Assembly: GCF_023051165.1 (NCBI RefSeq)
Contig: NZ_JALKIG010000007.1
Coordinates: 26,955-90,954 of the forward strand
Length of the DNA: 64,000 bases
DNA from: Veillonella sp. KGMB01456
GTDB taxonomy: Bacteria; Bacillota; Negativicutes; Veillonellales; Veillonellaceae
Direction: 5' to 3'
Both the position numbers and the translations under genes were made by a program. Shown here in pieces: positions 25,156-34,433 of the stretch. Within the stretch, counting starts at the first letter, position 1; the number at the start of each line of letters is the position of its first letter. The notes under the pieces were generated by a model, which was not told the origin of the DNA, did not search any database, and was given only the letters and a program-made list of their open reading frames with translations.

Positions 25156-26982
25156 ATGAAGCGAGTCGTTGGTATTGATATAGGTAATTCCACAACAGAA
25201 TCAGCGTTAGCGGAAATTCACGAGTCCGGTGAAGTTCGTTTTCTCGGATCGGCGATTGCCAATACGACCGGGATCAAAGGAACTAAGGATAATATTCAAG
25301 GACTCTTTGAATCGCTTCGTCAACTGGTTGCCAAAACGGGCCTGTCCCTTAAGGACATCGATTTAATTCGTATCAATGAAGCTACCCCGGTTATTGGCGA
25401 CGTGGCGATGGAGACGATTACAGAAACGATTATTACCGAATCAACCATGATTGGGCATAATCCGAAAACTCCGGGCGGTCTTGGTATCGGTGTGGGCTAT
25501 ACGGCTCATATCCTACAATTGCTGGATAAACCTATGTCGGATGACTATATCGTAGTCGTACCGAAAGAAATAGATTTTCAGCTTGTAGCCGAATTGATTA
25601 ATGCGTATGTAACAAAAGGCTATCGCATCAAAGGAGCTATCTTGCAGGCCGATGACGGCGTGCTGGTAGCCAACCGTTTGCAGCAGCCGATTCCGATTAT
25701 TGATGAAGTAGCCTATGTCGATAAAGTACCGCTTGGTATGTTGGCTGCAGTGGAAGTAGTAGAACCGGGTAAAGTAATTTCCCAATTGTCTAATCCTTAC
25801 GGTATTGCTACAGTTTTCAACTTGACAGCGGATGAGACCAAGAACATAGTACCTATCGCCAGAGCGCTTATCGGCAATCGTTCGGCGGTGGTTATTAAAA
25901 CCCCTGCCGGGGATGTCAAAGAACGTGTAATCCCAGCCGGTTCCATCGTGGCATCCGGCGACGGACGTACCGTATCCATCGATATTTCAGCAGGTGCCGA
26001 ACAGATTATGGCTACCCTTGGCCAAGTGTCCCACATCGACAATGTATGCGGTGAAGCGGGCACGAATGTGGGCGGTATGCTGGAACGAGTTCGTCAGACT
26101 ATGGCGGACTTAACCAATAAATCACCAAATGATGTTTTTATTGAAGATTTACTGGCAGTAGATACATCGGTGCCGATTAATGTGAAAGGCGGCCTTGCCG
26201 GCGAGTTCTCTATGGAACAGGCCGTGGGCATTGCCTCCATGGTTAAATCGGATCACTTACAGATGGAAATTATCGCCAAAGAAGTAGAACGGGAGCTCAA
26301 AATCCCTGTAGAAATCGGCGGTCAGGAAGCTGAATCGGCCATTCTCGGGGCTTTGACTACACCGGGTACGGAAACGCCGTTGGCGATTCTGGACCTCGGG
26401 GCAGGTTCTACCGATGCTTCGATTATGTCACCTGACGGACGGGTTACGGCTATTCACTTAGCCGGAGCCGGTAATATGGTAACAATGTTGATTAACTCTG
26501 AATTGGGACTGGAAGATATCCATTTAGCTGAAAGCATTAAGAAATTCCCATTAGCCAAAGTAATCAGCGTGTATCATATCCGCCATGAAGACGGCAATGT
26601 GCAATTTTTCAAAGATCCGTTACCGGCCGATTTATTCGCCAAGACGGTAATTGTAACCGACGAAGGACTCGTTCCTATCGAAGGGGACCAATCAATGGAA
26701 AAAATTAAGATTGTTCGTCAAACTGCGAAGGAACGTGTTTTTGTAACCAATTCCCTGCGAGCCTTACGGGCTGTAAGCCCAACGCACAATGTGCGTGATA
26801 TTCCTTTCGTAGTTATTGTAGGCGGTTCGGCTTTGGACTTTGAAGTGCCGCAGCTCGTAACGGATGCGTTGTCTCACTACAATTTGGTAGCCGGGCGCGG
26901 CAATGTGCGCGGCACCGAAGGGGCACGTAATGCGGTGGCAACCGGCTTGATTCTATCGTATGCCAAAGAGCGGAGGGGATAA
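25156..26982 (+). CDS. pduG: Diol dehydratase reactivase large subunit
   Basis: A 608-residue actin-like ATPase that swaps damaged cobalamin out of the dehydratase. The N-terminal nucleotide motif is VVGIDIGNSTTESALAEI and a second phosphate motif is LAILDLGAGSTDASIM near residue 413. The start is the ATG at 25156, eight bases after AGGAG; a TTG two codons upstream is less likely. The length agrees with PduG/DdrA (about 610). Confidence 0.95.
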   Translation: MKRVVGIDIGNSTTESALAEIHESGEVRFLGSAIANTTGIKGTKDNIQGLFESLRQLVAKTGLSLKDIDLIRINEATPVIGDVAMETITETIITESTMIGHNPKTPGGLGIGVGYTAHILQLLDKPMSDDYIVVVPKEIDFQLVAELINAYVTKGYRIKGAILQADDGVLVANRLQQPIPIIDEVAYVDKVPLGMLAAVEVVEPGKVISQLSNPYGIATVFNLTADETKNIVPIARALIGNRSAVVIKTPAGDVKERVIPAGSIVASGDGRTVSIDISAGAEQIMATLGQVSHIDNVCGEAGTNVGGMLERVRQTMADLTNKSPNDVFIEDLLAVDTSVPINVKGGLAGEFSMEQAVGIASMVKSDHLQMEIIAKEVERELKIPVEIGGQEAESAILGALTTPGTETPLAILDLGAGSTDASIMSPDGRVTAIHLAGAGNMVTMLINSELGLEDIHLAESIKKFPLAKVISVYHIRHEDGNVQFFKDPLPADLFAKTVIVTDEGLVPIEGDQSMEKIKIVRQTAKERVFVTNSLRALRAVSPTHNVRDIPFVVIVGGSALDFEVPQLVTDALSHYNLVAGRGNVRGTEGARNAVATGLILSYAKERRG

Positions 26983-26985
26983 ATT

Positions 26986-27363
26986 ATGGAGGTTATTATT
27001 GCACCTAAACCGACCATTATGATTTATCACCACCCCAATGTATCAGTGGAAACTATTCAGGATCTCTTGTTCGGTATTGAAGAAGAAGGAATTCCCTATA
27101 GCTTAGAGGCACGTGCCGCAAGCGATGATATATTGCTTATGGCTGATGAAGCCTCTCATGCATCGGCCTTATCCGTAGGAGTAGGCTGCAGTGCTGATAC
27201 TTTGGTGTTGAGTTATAAAAACTTACCGCCTCATCAATTTATATATCGTTTGCGTAATTATAAACAAGCAAAACAAACTATGCGAGCGTTAGGGGCCAAT
27301 GCAGCTCGCCTGGTAAAAGGCAATCCTTTTAAAACCGACCCCGGATTGGAGGTGGCATTTTGA
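26986..27363 (+). CDS. pduH: Diol dehydratase reactivase small subunit
   Basis: A 125-residue partner of PduG with the family core TIMIYHHPNVSVETIQDLLFGIEEEGIP and VGVGCSADTLVLSYKNLPP. It lies three bases after pduG and overlaps the next gene by four bases. PduGH forms the reactivating complex for PduCDE. Confidence 0.93.
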   Translation: MEVIIAPKPTIMIYHHPNVSVETIQDLLFGIEEEGIPYSLEARAASDDILLMADEASHASALSVGVGCSADTLVLSYKNLPPHQFIYRLRNYKQAKQTMRALGANAARLVKGNPFKTDPGLEVAF

Positions 27364-28106
27364 AAGAAGCATTAGGACTCTTGGAAGTAGCCGGATTGGC
27401 AGCGGCCATTAAAGCGGCTGACGTGATGGTGAAAGCAGCTAATGTAACGATTTTGAACGTGGAAAAAGCACGTGGCGGCGGTTGGATGACCGTTAAAGTA
27501 ACCGGTGATGTAGGTGCTGTTCAGGCAGCTGTACAGGCCGGGGTAGCCCAAGCTAAACACGAACGTCATTACATTGCGCATAAAGTAATTCCAAGACCGG
27601 CTGAGGGCATTGATGCAATGCTATTAAGCGGTGGCGGTAAACCGGTATTAAACCCTAAGGCAACGGACGTTGTGAGGGAAGAAACACCGGCTCCCGCTGA
27701 AAAAACCGAAGCTAAACCGGTAGCGGCTACTAAAGTAGCGGCACCTGCCAAAGCAACACCTGCTAAGGTACCGGCCAAAGCGGAGGCTAAAACAACAGCT
27801 TCTACGGCTAAACCGGTGAAGAGTACACCGGCTAAATCGAGTGAAGCAGCTAAGCCGGCTGAAACCGCTAAAGCGGAACCGGCAAAAGCAGCGACTACGG
27901 CGACGGTAAAAGCGCCGGCTAAAACGGCCGAACCGGTTAAAACGGTTGAAACTGCCAAAACTGAGGCGTCTAAAACAAATCCAACCGCAAGCACCAAGGC
28001 GGAATCTTCCGTTGATACAGCGAAAGAAGCCTTGATGAAGGTTGTAAAACCAACGCCAAAGAAACGACCGAGTCGAGCTAAAACAACTACAAAACCAAAA
28101 GAATAG
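27360..28106 (+). CDS. PduK-position shell protein: BMC domain with histone H1-like tail
   Basis: A 248-residue protein whose first 90 residues are one BMC domain (ALGLLEVAGLAAAIKAADVMVKAA, VKVTGDVGAVQA, HKVIPRP). The remaining 150 or so residues are low complexity: repeats of Ala-Lys-Pro-Thr/Ser with EAAKPAETAKAEPAK-like units, ending strongly basic (KPTPKKRPSRAK). It starts with TTG 27360, behind GGAGG and overlapping pduH. Its place between pduH and pduJ is that of pduK, which in Salmonella also has a C-terminal extension, but one with cysteines for a metal site; none is present here. The tail resembles histone H1-like bacterial proteins. Its job is unknown. Confidence 0.85.
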   Translation: MKEALGLLEVAGLAAAIKAADVMVKAANVTILNVEKARGGGWMTVKVTGDVGAVQAAVQAGVAQAKHERHYIAHKVIPRPAEGIDAMLLSGGGKPVLNPKATDVVREETPAPAEKTEAKPVAATKVAAPAKATPAKVPAKAEAKTTASTAKPVKSTPAKSSEAAKPAETAKAEPAKAATTATVKAPAKTAEPVKTVETAKTEASKTNPTASTKAESSVDTAKEALMKVVKPTPKKRPSRAKTTTKPKE

Positions 28107-28178
28107 CCCAAAAGGTAAGCACTTTGGTTGAAACACAAGATTTACAGATAAGCAGGATCCATTAAAGGAGGATTTATA

Positions 28179-28448
28179 ATGAATAATGCATTAGGCATGG
28201 TAGAAACAAAAGGTTTAGTAGGCGCTATTGAAGCAGCCGATGCTATGGTAAAAGCAGCTAACGTAACATTGACCGGTTATGAAAAAATCGGTTCCGGTTT
28301 GGTAACTGTAATGGTTCGCGGTGATGTAGGCGCTGTTAAAGCTGCTGTTGATGCAGGTTGCGCAGCAGCTGCTAAAGTGGGCGAAGTTGTATCCACTCAT
28401 GTAATTCCACGCCCTCATAGCGATGTAGAAAGCATCTTGGTTAAATAA
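28179..28448 (+). CDS. pduJ: Propanediol microcompartment shell protein PduJ
   Basis: An 89-residue single BMC-domain protein, very close to PduA of this operon ([51 protein letters not shown]). PduJ is one of the most abundant hexamers of the shell. AAAGGAGG lies eight bases before the ATG. PduA and PduJ differ mainly at the C-terminus and by a Cys at the GCAAAA position here. Confidence 0.94.
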   Translation: MNNALGMVETKGLVGAIEAADAMVKAANVTLTGYEKIGSGLVTVMVRGDVGAVKAAVDAGCAAAAKVGEVVSTHVIPRPHSDVESILVK

Positions 28449-28521
28449 GACCATTGCTTTTTATAAAACACTTGAATTAGTAACACTGATTACAGATTAA
28501 CTAATTAGCAAAGGATAACCT

Positions 28522-29145
28522 ATGATGGATAAAGATGCTTTAAAAGAGCTGATTCGCCAGATTATCCAAGATGTGCAGACGCCGGAAATCCCAATTGGGA
28601 TTTCCAATCGTCACATTCATCTCAGTCAAGCCGACTATGACCGTTTATTCCCTCATGTGACCTTACAGTCCAAGAAACAATTAAAACAACCCGGTGAATT
28701 TGCGGCTGAACAAGTGGTAACTATTGTGGGTCCAAAGAATGAAATTGGTAAAGTTCGTTTATTGGGACCGCTTCGCAAAGCATCGCAAGTGGAAATTTCA
28801 CAAACTGATGCTCGTATGCTGGGCGTAAAACCACCGATTGTGTTATCCGGTCAGCTTGATAAAGCGGTGCCCATTACCTTAAAAACGGAATTCGCTCAAA
28901 TTACGATTCCTTGCTGTATCATCGCCAAGCGTCACATCCATGTGAATGCCGATGATGCGCCAAAGTTGGGCGTAAATAATGGCGATACCGTAAAGGTACG
29001 AGTTGTGACACCGGAACGAACGACTGTTTTCGAAGATGTTATCATTCGCGTTTCCCCTGATTATGTGACGGAAATGCATTTAGATACGGACGAGGCGAAT
29101 GCGGCACAAGTGGATGCTCATACGATGGCGAAAATAGTACGGTAG
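28522..29145 (+). CDS. pduL: Phosphate propanoyltransferase PduL
   Basis: A 207-residue enzyme that converts propionyl-CoA to propionyl phosphate and recycles CoA inside the shell. It begins with a targeting helix (DALKELIRQIIQDVQ). The two metal-binding halves carry IPIGISNRHIHLSQ and CIIAKRHIHVNADDAP with the catalytic histidines, then TEMHLDTDEANA. The length matches PduL (about 210). The propionate kinase PduW that would follow is absent from this cluster. Confidence 0.94.
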   Translation: MMDKDALKELIRQIIQDVQTPEIPIGISNRHIHLSQADYDRLFPHVTLQSKKQLKQPGEFAAEQVVTIVGPKNEIGKVRLLGPLRKASQVEISQTDARMLGVKPPIVLSGQLDKAVPITLKTEFAQITIPCCIIAKRHIHVNADDAPKLGVNNGDTVKVRVVTPERTTVFEDVIIRVSPDYVTEMHLDTDEANAAQVDAHTMAKIVR

Positions 29146-29154
29146 GAGGCAAGT

Positions 29155-29997
29155 ATGCGCAGTATTGAAGAAGTAAATCAACTATTGGCCGCTTTTAATC
29201 AATGCGTTGAGGAAGGAGCGACACGCACAATTTCAGAAAAGGAAGCTGATACCTTACGGGTCGGCGTCGATCTTGGCACATCGTCCATCGTCCTTGCCGT
29301 AGTTGATGCGGGCGGTCAACCGGTATACGGTGCTTTTGAATACGCGCAGGCCGTAAGAGACGGCTTAGTGGTAGATTATGTGGGGGCAGTTACCATAACT
29401 CGGCGTTTAAAAGCAAAAGCCGAAGCGGAACTGGGTTGCTCCTTAACGAAGGCAGCAGCGGCCGTACCGCCCGGCACTTTAGGCAAAAACAAAGACGTGG
29501 TAAGTCATGTCCTTGAAGGCGCTGATTTTGAAGTAACCGCCATATATGATGAACCGACGGCAGCCGCCTTGGTACTTGATATGGTAAATGGTGCTGTAGT
29601 CGATGTGGGCGGCGGCACGACGGGAATTACCGTGATTAAACGGCGCAAAGTGAGTTACACCGCCGATGAACCGACCGGCGGTTCTCATATGACGCTTGTG
29701 CTGAGCGGTAATTATGGAATTTCCCAAGCGGATGCGGAACTTCTCAAGCGAGATCATTCAAGAGAACGGGAAGTGTATCCGGTAATTCGTCCGGTAGTCG
29801 AAAAAATGGCCACCATAACCAATAAAGCCTTGACGGACGGGGCCTATCGCAAGAACGGTCCGGTATATGTCGTAGGCGGTGCCACTAATTTTACTGATTT
29901 TGCCGATACCTTTGAGAAAGTCATCGGACGGGAGGTTATAAAGCCTCTATATCCGGAATTTGTAACCCCTTTAGGAATTGCCCTTGGCAGTGTATAA
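29155..29997 (+). CDS. eutJ: EutJ-family actin-like chaperone
   Basis: A 280-residue Hsp70/actin-fold protein of the EutJ family. The phosphate motifs are LRVGVDLGTSSIVLAVVD (about residues 35-52) and VVDVGGGTTGITVI; the middle holds EPTAAALVL. EutJ is normally found in ethanolamine clusters and in some pdu clusters of anaerobes; its proposed role is to help assemble or reactivate the microcompartment core, but this is not settled. It sits between pduL and pduM, with GGAGGC before its start. Confidence 0.9.
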   Translation: MRSIEEVNQLLAAFNQCVEEGATRTISEKEADTLRVGVDLGTSSIVLAVVDAGGQPVYGAFEYAQAVRDGLVVDYVGAVTITRRLKAKAEAELGCSLTKAAAAVPPGTLGKNKDVVSHVLEGADFEVTAIYDEPTAAALVLDMVNGAVVDVGGGTTGITVIKRRKVSYTADEPTGGSHMTLVLSGNYGISQADAELLKRDHSREREVYPVIRPVVEKMATITNKALTDGAYRKNGPVYVVGGATNFTDFADTFEKVIGREVIKPLYPEFVTPLGIALGSV

Positions 29998-30085
29998 CTC
30001 AAATGTGGATTTCATGGCTAAGGTGAAGTGCTGATAGAGTTAAAAAAACATCGCTACAGGCAATTTTACAGGGAATGAGGTAGTT

Positions 30086-30577
30086 ATGGACGAAATTATT
30101 GCAGCAGTACTCAAACGCTTGCAGGCGCGAATGGAAAGCCGAGGACAGGTGGATTTGGCTCACGACGGCAAGCTTGAGGAACGCACCTTGCTGCATCATC
30201 AACGGGTGGAGGTTACCGGCTTAACTCAATCACAATTAAATGAACTGACCGAGCGAATCGAAGGTCCTTTAGTGACGTGGTTCGACCGAGCTGTCGCTTA
30301 TGGTTGTGATATGACGGTGGTTACGGATATGTGTGTCAACCAACAATGGAATCCGGCGATGATATTAGCCTGGCCGTTTACTTTTAAAGATAAACAAGGC
30401 CGCAAGGTATACAGTTTCAAAGAGCGCATCATTAGTGCGTCGGCGATTCGTACCTGCAACAAAGAGTCCGTTATACTAATATTTCGTGGTCAGCGATTTA
30501 CCGCTCTCGGGCTTGATGAATTGCGCGACCGCCAACTTGTATGTGTAGAAGGGACGAAACGATATGCAGACTGGTAG
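30086..30577 (+). CDS. pduM: PduM-like microcompartment protein
   Basis: A 163-residue protein in the pduM position. It opens with a helix (IIAAVLKRLQARMES) similar to targeting peptides. The later part, LAWPFTFKDKQGRKVYSFKERIISASAIR, matches the PduM pattern in which a short domain ends with a basic stretch. PduM is needed for proper shell assembly in Salmonella. Its stop lies 14 bases inside pduN. Identity is moderately sure, since PduM proteins diverge widely. Confidence 0.78.
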   Translation: MDEIIAAVLKRLQARMESRGQVDLAHDGKLEERTLLHHQRVEVTGLTQSQLNELTERIEGPLVTWFDRAVAYGCDMTVVTDMCVNQQWNPAMILAWPFTFKDKQGRKVYSFKERIISASAIRTCNKESVILIFRGQRFTALGLDELRDRQLVCVEGTKRYADW

Positions 30578-30836
30578 AGTAATAGGCAGTATTGTATCGA
30601 CACAAAAACACGAGTCCTTAGTGGGCTTGAAGTTGATGATTATACAATACGTTGACGGCAATCAGGAACCGTTACCTTCGTATGAAGTGGCGGCGGACAC
30701 TGTGAGTGCCGGGATTGGTGAATACGTATTGTTGACCCGCGGTTCTTCTGCTCGCCATGTATTCGGCGACGGACAGGACATCAATAGCGCTGTTGATTGC
30801 GCTATCGTAGGTATTATAGACAGTTTTGATAAATAG
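30564..30836 (+). CDS. pduN: Microcompartment vertex protein PduN
   Basis: A 90-residue EutN/CcmL-type protein that forms pentamers closing the shell corners. Family parts are GRVIGSIVSTQKHESLVGLKLMI, the DTVSAGIGEYVLLTRGSSAR loop and CAIVGIID at the end. It overlaps pduM by 14 bases and ends ten bases before pduO. Confidence 0.94.
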   Translation: MQTGRVIGSIVSTQKHESLVGLKLMIIQYVDGNQEPLPSYEVAADTVSAGIGEYVLLTRGSSARHVFGDGQDINSAVDCAIVGIIDSFDK

Positions 30837-30846
30837 GAGGGCCACC

Positions 30847-31887
30847 ATGGCTATTTACACAAAAATGGGCGATAAGGGCACGACGGGACTGTTTGACGGT
30901 ACTCGCGTTGCCAAAAACTCGGAACGGGTCAACACCTATGGCACCCTTGATGAGTTGAATGCGCACTTAAGTGTGTGTGAAAAATTGGTGCGGTATCCGG
31001 AAACAAAACAAATTTTACATAATTTACAAGGCCTGTTATTTAGACTTTGTGCGGAAGTAGCGACGATGGACCAAGCTAAATTAACACAGTACAGCACCCT
31101 CATCAGTGAGGCGGATATAAAAGAGCTGGAATCAATCATCGACCGCTATACGCAATTATTGCCACCGCTCACAAGTTTTATATATCAGGGCAATAATTTA
31201 GCAGCTGCTGAGCTTCATGTGGCCCGTACCGTTTGCAGACGGGCGGAACGAAAACTCAACGGCTTGCGGCAGGGCGAACCGGTTAGACCGACAGCGTTAG
31301 CGTTTGTAAACCGGTTATCCGACTGCATCTATACGCTGGCGCGTATGGAAGACTTCATGTTCTATGTGGACGAAGTTTCTTCAAAGGTTATGGCTAAATT
31401 GGATGGGGCAGTAGAAGCGGCTTCACCTGCTAAGAGTCATACCGAGGTTGGAACCAAGCCCATAAATGAAGAAGAACGACTGCGTCGTATGGCCATGTGC
31501 TTACTTGAAGGGGCAACAGCCAAAAGCGAAGCTATGGGCGTACCGGTTGTTATTACTGTAGTGGATGTACACGGTAATCCGGTTCTTGCCTATCGCATGG
31601 CTGATGTGTTGCTCGTAAGTACCGAAATTTCGGCCGGCAAAGCCTATACGGCAGTGGCTCTAAAATGTAAGACCCAAGCTTTGAAAGAAATCACTCAGCC
31701 CGGGGCTGATTTATATCAGATTGAATCCATGGTATCCAGGCCTTTAGTTACATTTGGCGGCGGCTTTCCGCTGACGCAAAACGGTAAGCTCATAGGTGGC
31801 TTAGGTATTAGTGGGGGGACAGTCGCTGAAGATGTGACTATCGGAGAATATGCAATGGATTATATGGAGGCAAAGTATGGAAAATAA
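30847..31887 (+). CDS. pduO: Cob(I)alamin adenosyltransferase PduO with GlcG/HbpS domain
   Basis: A 346-residue two-domain protein. The N-terminal half is the ATP:cob(I)alamin adenosyltransferase (TKMGDKGTTGLFDGTRVAK, YGTLDELNAHLS, RTVCRRAERKL) that makes the AdoCbl cofactor of PduCDE. The C-terminal half, from about residue 205, is a GlcG/HbpS-like domain (VVDVHGNPVLAYRMADV, GGFPLTQNGKLIGGLGISGG) that binds haem in the Salmonella protein. The start is the ATG at 30847 behind GGAGG. Its end overlaps pduP by 11 bases. Confidence 0.93.
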   Translation: MAIYTKMGDKGTTGLFDGTRVAKNSERVNTYGTLDELNAHLSVCEKLVRYPETKQILHNLQGLLFRLCAEVATMDQAKLTQYSTLISEADIKELESIIDRYTQLLPPLTSFIYQGNNLAAAELHVARTVCRRAERKLNGLRQGEPVRPTALAFVNRLSDCIYTLARMEDFMFYVDEVSSKVMAKLDGAVEAASPAKSHTEVGTKPINEEERLRRMAMCLLEGATAKSEAMGVPVVITVVDVHGNPVLAYRMADVLLVSTEISAGKAYTAVALKCKTQALKEITQPGADLYQIESMVSRPLVTFGGGFPLTQNGKLIGGLGISGGTVAEDVTIGEYAMDYMEAKYGK

Positions 31888-33292
31888 ACAAGAGTTAGAA
31901 CGCATGATTCGCTCTATGGTTATGAATATTATGAACGGGACTGACACCGGCGTTAGCGCTTCGGAAGGTTCCTTACCTGATGAACCGGGCGTATTCAGCA
32001 CTGTAAACGCTGCCGTAGCGGCCGCTAAACAGGCACAAATTCAATTCGAAGAATGCACCTTGGCTACTCGCGGTAAAGCCATTGAAGCCATTCGTCAGAG
32101 CATGCGTCCATTAGTGAATAAATTGGCTCAGATGACTTATGACGAAACCGGTATGGGCCGTGTAGCAGATAAGATTATTAAATTGAATCTTACTCTCGAC
32201 AAAACACCGGGGGTAGAAGACTTGGTAACGGAATGTGAAACCGGTGATAACGGGATGACTTTATACGAATTATCCCCGTACGGTGTTATCGGTGCCGTTA
32301 CGCCAAGTACTAATCCAAGTGAAACTTTGATTTGTAATGCTATCGGCATGTTAGCGGCAGGCAACGCAATTTTCTTCAGCGTTCATCCGGGGGCTAAAAA
32401 GTTATCCCGTTGGCTCGTAAGTGAACTTAATAAAATCGTAGCTGATGCTATCGGTATTAATAACTTAATCGTTACTATCGCTGAACCGTCTATTGAAGCG
32501 GCTCAGGAAATGATGGTACATCCGGATATTCCTTTATTGGTTGTAACCGGTGGCCCGGGCGTTGTACATCAGGCATTGTGCAGCGGCAAGAAGGTAATCG
32601 GCGCCGGTGCCGGCAATCCGCCTGCATTCGTTGATGAAACCGCCAATATTCGTCAGGCTGCTCAGGATATCGTAATGGGCGCCAGCTTTGATAATAATAT
32701 TCTCTGCATTGCAGAAAAAAGCGTGGTAGCCGTTCGTTCCATCGCCGATGAATTGATTGAAGAAATGAAAAAGGCCGGTGCGGTTCTTATCGAAAGAGAA
32801 GATCAAATCCAAAAATTGTTGGATATTACGTTGCAGAAAAACTGCACACCAAGCCGCAAATATGTAGGCCGCAATGCCGCCGTAATCTTGCGTGATGCCG
32901 GTATTGAAGTGGACGGCGACCCACGCCTCATCATCATGAAAACCGACAAACATCATCCGTTTGCTACGATTGAAATGTTGATGCCGATTTTACCGATTGT
33001 AACGGTAGAAAACTTCGAAGACGGTTTGGCAACTTGCCTCTTCTTAGAAGCCGGTTTACATCATACGGCAACCATGCATTCGCTTAACTTGGAACGCCTT
33101 AACAAAATGGCACGTGCTATGAAAACGTCCATTTTCGTTAAAAATGGTCCATCCTATGCAGGTCTCGGTTACAACGGCGAAGGTACAACCACCTTTACGA
33201 TTGCCACACCAACCGGTGAAGCAACTACATCGGCCCGTCACTTTGCACGTCGCCGTCGTTGCTGCTTGACTACAGGCTTCCAAATTCGTTAG
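31877..33292 (+). CDS. pduP: CoA-acylating propionaldehyde dehydrogenase PduP
   Basis: A 471-residue enzyme that oxidises propionaldehyde to propionyl-CoA with NAD. The first 18 residues (KQELERMIRSMVMNIMNG) are the classic shell-targeting helix. The catalytic cysteine lies in NNILCIAEKSVVAV (about residue 277), with the cofactor loop VVTGGPGVV earlier. The start is the ATG at 31877, six bases after GGAGG; frames open further upstream lie within pduO. Length is close to Salmonella PduP (464). Confidence 0.95.
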   Translation: MENKQELERMIRSMVMNIMNGTDTGVSASEGSLPDEPGVFSTVNAAVAAAKQAQIQFEECTLATRGKAIEAIRQSMRPLVNKLAQMTYDETGMGRVADKIIKLNLTLDKTPGVEDLVTECETGDNGMTLYELSPYGVIGAVTPSTNPSETLICNAIGMLAAGNAIFFSVHPGAKKLSRWLVSELNKIVADAIGINNLIVTIAEPSIEAAQEMMVHPDIPLLVVTGGPGVVHQALCSGKKVIGAGAGNPPAFVDETANIRQAAQDIVMGASFDNNILCIAEKSVVAVRSIADELIEEMKKAGAVLIEREDQIQKLLDITLQKNCTPSRKYVGRNAAVILRDAGIEVDGDPRLIIMKTDKHHPFATIEMLMPILPIVTVENFEDGLATCLFLEAGLHHTATMHSLNLERLNKMARAMKTSIFVKNGPSYAGLGYNGEGTTTFTIATPTGEATTSARHFARRRRCCLTTGFQIR

Positions 33293-33301
33293 GAGGCAGC
33301 T

Positions 33302-34423
33302 ATGAATCAATGGACATTTCCTACTAAAATCTTTGCCGGCCATGATTCCCTCTTACGATTGAAGCAATTTCGGCAAGAGCGGATCTTGGTTGTGTGTGAT
33401 CCGTTTTTAGAAGGAACAGAAAACTTAAACTATATTTTGAATGAGCTCCGCCCACAGAACGAGGTGAGCATTTATACGGACGTTGTGCCGGATCCGCCTA
33501 TCAGCCATGTGGTTAAAGGGGTGGAATTCATTCAGAAACTACAACCTACAGTAGTTATTGCCATTGGTGGCGGTTCGGCCATCGATTTGACTAAAGCCGT
33601 ATTGTACTTTGCCCGTCATATGGGGTATAGCGGGGTACGTTATTTTACGGTAATTCCGACCACCAGCGGCACCGGTTCCGAAGTAACGTCATTTGCCGTT
33701 ATTACGGATCCTACTTCACAGACAAAATATCCTATATTAGATGAAAGCTTATTGCCGCAAGAAGCGATTTTAACGCCGCTTTTTGTCAAAACGGCACCAC
33801 CTAAAGTAACGGCCTACAGCGGGATGGACGTGTTGGTTCATGCTATTGAAGCCATAGTTTCGACGGGGGCTAATAATTTTACGGATGCCCTCGCCGAAAA
33901 AGCCTTGGAGTTGGTATTCGAATACCTGCCTAAGTGTTTTGCACCGGGAGCTACGGAAGAAGACCGCATGGGGATGCATGAAGCATCCTGCATGGCGGGG
34001 CTCGCTTTTAACCGAGCCGGACTCGGTATTACCCACGCCTTAGCGCATCAGCTGGGCGGTCAATTCCACATTCCTCATGGTTTGGCTAATGCGATGCTTA
34101 TCGCCAGAGTCGTTATGTTTAACGCCTTTCATAGTGAAACGGCGTATGAGAAATATGTACAGCTAGCAAAGAAGCTCGGCTTTGCAGATAACGGTACAGA
34201 CAAGAGAGATGCTTTAGTCGCGTTAGTTAAAGCTATCTTACAACTTGCAAGAACCGTTGAATGTCCGCTCAATATCAGTGCGGCAGCCAACGTTTCGGCA
34301 CAGGAGGCAAGACAGAAAGTTTCTATTATGGCGGATAAAGCATTACAGGATATGACCTATCAGACAAATCCATATGCCGCCTCGAAGGACGATCTGGAAA
34401 ATCTATTATTAATGATCATGTAA
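33302..34423 (+). CDS. pduQ: Iron-dependent 1-propanol dehydrogenase PduQ
   Basis: A 373-residue type III alcohol dehydrogenase that reduces propionaldehyde to propanol and so regenerates NAD for PduP inside the shell. Signatures are AIGGGSAIDLTKA, TIPTTSGTGSEVT (NAD/substrate), and the iron-ligand histidines in THALAHQLGGQFHIPHG. It follows pduP by nine bases with AGGAGG upstream. Confidence 0.93.
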   Translation: MNQWTFPTKIFAGHDSLLRLKQFRQERILVVCDPFLEGTENLNYILNELRPQNEVSIYTDVVPDPPISHVVKGVEFIQKLQPTVVIAIGGGSAIDLTKAVLYFARHMGYSGVRYFTVIPTTSGTGSEVTSFAVITDPTSQTKYPILDESLLPQEAILTPLFVKTAPPKVTAYSGMDVLVHAIEAIVSTGANNFTDALAEKALELVFEYLPKCFAPGATEEDRMGMHEASCMAGLAFNRAGLGITHALAHQLGGQFHIPHGLANAMLIARVVMFNAFHSETAYEKYVQLAKKLGFADNGTDKRDALVALVKAILQLARTVECPLNISAAANVSAQEARQKVSIMADKALQDMTYQTNPYAASKDDLENLLLMIM

Positions 34424-34433
34424 GGAGTCGCGT

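Noticed and set aside
27569..28138. Long open frames on the minus strand opposite the pduK-position gene
   Set aside because: They arise because the Lys/Ala/Pro repeats of the plus-strand gene leave the complement without stops; the predicted peptides are low complexity and have no ribosome site.
33302..34423. The alcohol dehydrogenase after pduP as a second FucO
   Set aside because: Its place after pduP and weaker match to FucO blocks fit PduQ; the clear FucO is the gene at 59866.
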